Shown here: positions 61,232 to 64,000 of the stretch, one piece after another
Position numbering within the stretch: position 1 is the stretch's first letter
Layout: every line of letters begins with the position of its first letter
Assembly: GCF_047948215.1 (NCBI RefSeq)
Contig: NC_134460.1
Coordinates: 127,270,324-127,334,323 of the forward strand
DNA length: 64,000 nt
Origin: Lycorma delicatula
Lineage: Eukaryota > Arthropoda > Insecta > Hemiptera > Fulgoridae
Direction: 5' to 3'
Notes under the pieces: model-generated
What the model saw: the letters and a program-made list of their open reading frames with translations, nothing else
Database searches by the model: none
Told to the model about the DNA's origin: nothing
Program-made: the position numbers and the translations under genes

Positions 61232-61616
61232 ATAAGAAGGAATTTTCATCTCAATAAAATTTTGAATTTATTTAGTTTAACTTTTTTCTAATTATGGTTA
61301 GATTGGTTATGACACATAATCATTGGTTATATGTGATAATATAATTATATGATATATAACCATTGGTTATTGGTTACGACATATATATTGGTTATTATGT
61401 TGTATTGGGTAACATTTCAAATGTTATATAATTTTTTTTCATTGTTCCAGATAATAGTATACTAAAATATATTGCATAGTAATTTTTGATGTATAAATCC
61501 ATTTTATATTCAGTTTTGTAGCACTTGTTACTTATTTATATTTTGTAATTATGTATATTCATTCATATATTGATATACATCAATGTACATAAGTTATATT
61601 ACTTAATTCTGCATGT

Positions 61617-62175
61617 CAGCTAGGTGCCATAACCAAAATGGTTGTGGGTGACCTGATATAAGTCATTCTTGAAATTGGCTAATTACAAAAGATAACTGAT
61701 AATAATGATAATTGTTACTATTAGTAATAATTATCATATTATCAGTAATTTTAATCTTATCAGTAATCTTATATTATATAATTACTATTTAAAAAAAAAT
61801 AAGAAAGAAACAGAACATTGATACATTTGTTTAACAATGTTTATTTAATATTAAATAAATGAATGAAAAACAATTCATGTTTATTTCTTTATGTGGAAAG
61901 AGACTTTACACTTTGTGAAAGAATTAATAAAAAAAAAAAATTATTACTAATAGTAATAATTATCATTTTATCATAATATCTCATAAGGTATGGTTAAGAT
62001 GTGAGGAATGAAGTGATTTCCCAGAGGCTTCTTCACTAATCCAAATATACTATTGCATATCAGCATGCTAAGCCCATCAAAATGCAGGAAATCTTCAGCT
62101 CTACAAGTGATATATAAACTCTGTTCACAACAGAGACTGGTTGTATAGTGAGAATTATAATTTTCAGAGAATGTA
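61617..62175 (+). repeat. Diverged interspersed repeat, copy B
   Basis: Blocks at 61630-61675 (CCAAAATGGTTGTGGGTGAC, AAGTCATTCTTGAAAT) and 61995-62140 (GAGGAATGAAGT, GGCTTCTTCACTAATCC, CAACAGAGACTGG) match blocks at 1960-2025 and 1730-1885. Between them are near-palindromic stretches of (A)TTACTA(TTAG)TAATAATTATCAT at 61710 and 61945. Confidence 0.5.
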
Positions 62176-62179
62176 ACTC

Positions 62180-63500
62180 TAATTAGTGCCTCTTGTGTCT
62201 CAGAATCTTTATATGTGTAAAGCACTACAGAAAAATTGAGACAGATAAAGTAAAGCAACAAATTAATATAACCCTTCTATTGAGAAACAAAGTATTAAGT
62301 ACGTTGTCTCTACAATTAATTCTATTTTAAGTTCATAAATTTTTATAATTCTTTATCTACATCCAACAGGGTGTTAGTAACTTCCCATTCAATTAGTATA
62401 TGGTAGCTAAATCTATCCAATAAATTTAAAAGATGGTCTTTAGGTCAGAACAAATATAATAAGTGAAAAAGTAATTTAAATTTTTAAAAAGTGCTAAGTA
62501 ATCATAAATATTTATTAGAAGCAACATAGAATTGTAGATAAATAAAAAAATAAAAAAAATTATAAAAAAATAATTCAATAATATTATTGTTGCAGTTGAA
62601 ATAAATAAGAATGTGTAAATTATAATGACAACATTATTTGTGATGTAGTATTACCAAACATGATGGAAAAACAGAGGAGAGTTTTACAATTTGCTAAGAT
62701 AATTTTGAACAGTTCTTTTATCAATTGATGGATGTAGACACAAATAGACTATCTCACATTACTAAAGACTATGCAGTTATTTATTTTCATGCTATAACTC
62801 TGAATAAAAAACTTCTTATTAAAATGGATTTAGATGGCTTAGGCTAATAGGAATTTGAGGTGAATGAGTATGGCAACAAATCATAATTGATATATAAATT
62901 CTATGTTTTTTATTAAAGTAATAAAAAAAAAATTATGGAAATAAAAATAGTTAAATCTAATTGTTACAGAAATATTTTTCCAATTGTCGATAACCATAAC
63001 CAATTGTCGATAACATAATGTGCTGTAAATCAAGGGATTTATTAAAACATGGTGTCCCTATCACTGGCAAATTAATGTACTATAAACATTTACAAAAGTA
63101 TCTTGAACTAAATAAAAGTAAATTACTTAGATATATACTTGTAAAAATTAAAAAAAAAGTAAAAAAATAATTAAAAGAAATGCAGTGAAACTATTTCTTG
63201 TTTTCTTTTCCTGACAAAGAGTACAAAAGATTAAATTTTTTTTTCTTATTGCAAGGAATAAGCAATAGTAATTTATAATGTTACTAATAAATAACATTTT
63301 ATAATATGATTTGAATTTATTGCTTTATTTAATCATTAGTGTGAATAAATCACAACAGACCACCACCATGTGTAATGTTGTGAGGAGCATTATCTAAAAC
63401 GTATCTGATAAGTTCTTACTTTTTTTGAAGAAAGTGTTAATAGTATTTCATACCCTAACATACTTGAAAATTATTGTATTCCTCTTCTTAGATTGATCAA
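62180..63500. other. AT-rich sequence without recognised genes
   Basis: No feature recognised. Confidence 0.4.
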
Positions 63501-63532
63501 AATAGAATTAACTGCCATTTTACAGAAAGGTA

Positions 63533-63790
63533 GATGGAGCTCTAGCTCAAGGGAGATTTTTAAAAGAAAACTTTGAAGGGTAGTGGGTTGGTAAGGATAA
63601 GAATTGGTATGGGCTCTGAAATTCAATATCTCCTAGAGGTCCAGACTTAAAAACCTGTAACAACCCTTTAGGGCATAGAAAAATATCCCATTTGCAACAA
63701 AGGAATGCTGAGTAGCTGAAAAACTTCTATTGGAGATTGTTTTTATGTATTTAATTCTTCAATATGGATGAGAATGACTAAACACACTTG
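63533..63790 (+). pseudogene. Tc1/mariner transposase fragment (C-terminal)
   Basis: A single plus-strand frame with three stops reads DGALAQGRFLKENFEG, stop, WVGKDKNWYGL, stop, NSISPRGPDLKTCNNPLGH and on to about 63750. The order DGA..H, W(V/I)G, SPR-PDL--C---LGH matches the second-Asp to third-acidic part of Tc1/mariner relatives (SPRSPDLTPCD). Several catalytic and conserved residues have changed. N-terminal part absent. Confidence 0.6.
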
Positions 63791-63869
63791 GAAACTGATA
63801 AAATTGTGTAGGGACAAAGGATGAGTAATTTATGTATTCTAAAGTAAGTTTTACGTTAAAAATATTAAA

Positions 63870-64000
63870 TAAACTAACATCTACGATCCAGGGGGAACAA
63901 TGGCTTTGTATCTGTCGAAGACTTGTAGTAAACTACAAGTCGTCTAACGGAGCTAAGGTTGAAAGTTCACTCTGGATGAGTACGGTCATCTGTCATCTAC
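63870..64000. other. GC-richer segment at the right edge, unidentified
   Basis: The last 130 bases are less AT-rich than their flank and contain a perfect 10-bp hairpin (GACTTGTAGT, AA, ACTACAAGTC; 63920-63941). It may be the start of another element or an exon cut by the window edge. It cannot be decided here. Confidence 0.3.

Noticed and set aside
1..64000. A new multi-gene defence or metabolic system
   Set aside because: No gene cluster exists here. The coding content is one partial host gene, one or two isolated exons, and broken transposons.

Overview
The window is a gene-poor, AT-rich piece of an animal nuclear genome, almost certainly an insect. Several classes of evidence agree: GT-AG spliced exons, tRNA-derived SINEs with long target-site duplications, R1- and Jockey-clade LINEs, many IS630/Tc1/mariner transposase relics, MITE-like foldbacks and microsatellites. 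There is no bacterial gene organisation, no operon, and no rRNA or functional tRNA gene that I can support. The main SINE resembles repeats I associate with auchenorrhynchan Hemiptera such as lanternflies. That attribution is from memory and was not checked.

Host genes are few. On the minus strand at 4130-2516 I reconstruct the first three coding exons of a protein gene that runs off the left edge. The ATG, three GT donors, two AG acceptors and the codon phases are mutually consistent and give 88 complete codons; I do not recognise the product. On the plus strand a likely terminal coding exon (57424-57502) is followed by a 3' UTR and an AATAAA signal at 57830. A weaker exon candidate lies at 45240-45327.

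Layout. 1-4200: a 490-bp foldback, a diverged repeat and the left-edge gene. 6.4-9.4 kb: a 960-bp polypyrimidine block with about 220-255-bp higher-order units, a 107-bp tandem repeat, and a decayed Jockey-clade LINE. 9.5-17.1 kb: six copies of the main SINE family, one of them split by a 5'-truncated R1-clade LINE, plus a nearly complete but broken long-spaced DDE transposase (11317-12795). 18-20 kb: a LINE reverse-transcriptase fragment and a Tc1/mariner relic. 20-30 kb: foldbacks, two inverted copies of one short repeat, a GC-rich retroposon and another SINE. 30-32 kb: a Tc1/mariner element with unusually long terminal inverted repeats. 32-37 kb: two SINEs, then a second, more decayed copy of the 11-12 kb transposase family. 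40.7-44.1 kb: a decayed R1-clade LINE. 44-64 kb: very AT-rich sequence with a mariner relic, two neighbouring related MITEs, microsatellites, the terminal exon, and two further transposase relics.

Functionally the window is mostly a transposon graveyard. At least seven independent IS630/Tc1/mariner transposase remnants are present, and all are broken by stops, frameshifts or lost catalytic residues. The clearest history is nested: a tRNA-derived SINE inserted with a 13-bp duplication, then an R1 fragment inserted into it. I found no coherent new multi-gene system. The items most worth checking are the unidentified spliced gene, the long-spaced DDE transposase pair, the Tc1/mariner element with roughly 500-bp inverted repeats, the two-tailed SINE family, and the structured polypyrimidine block.
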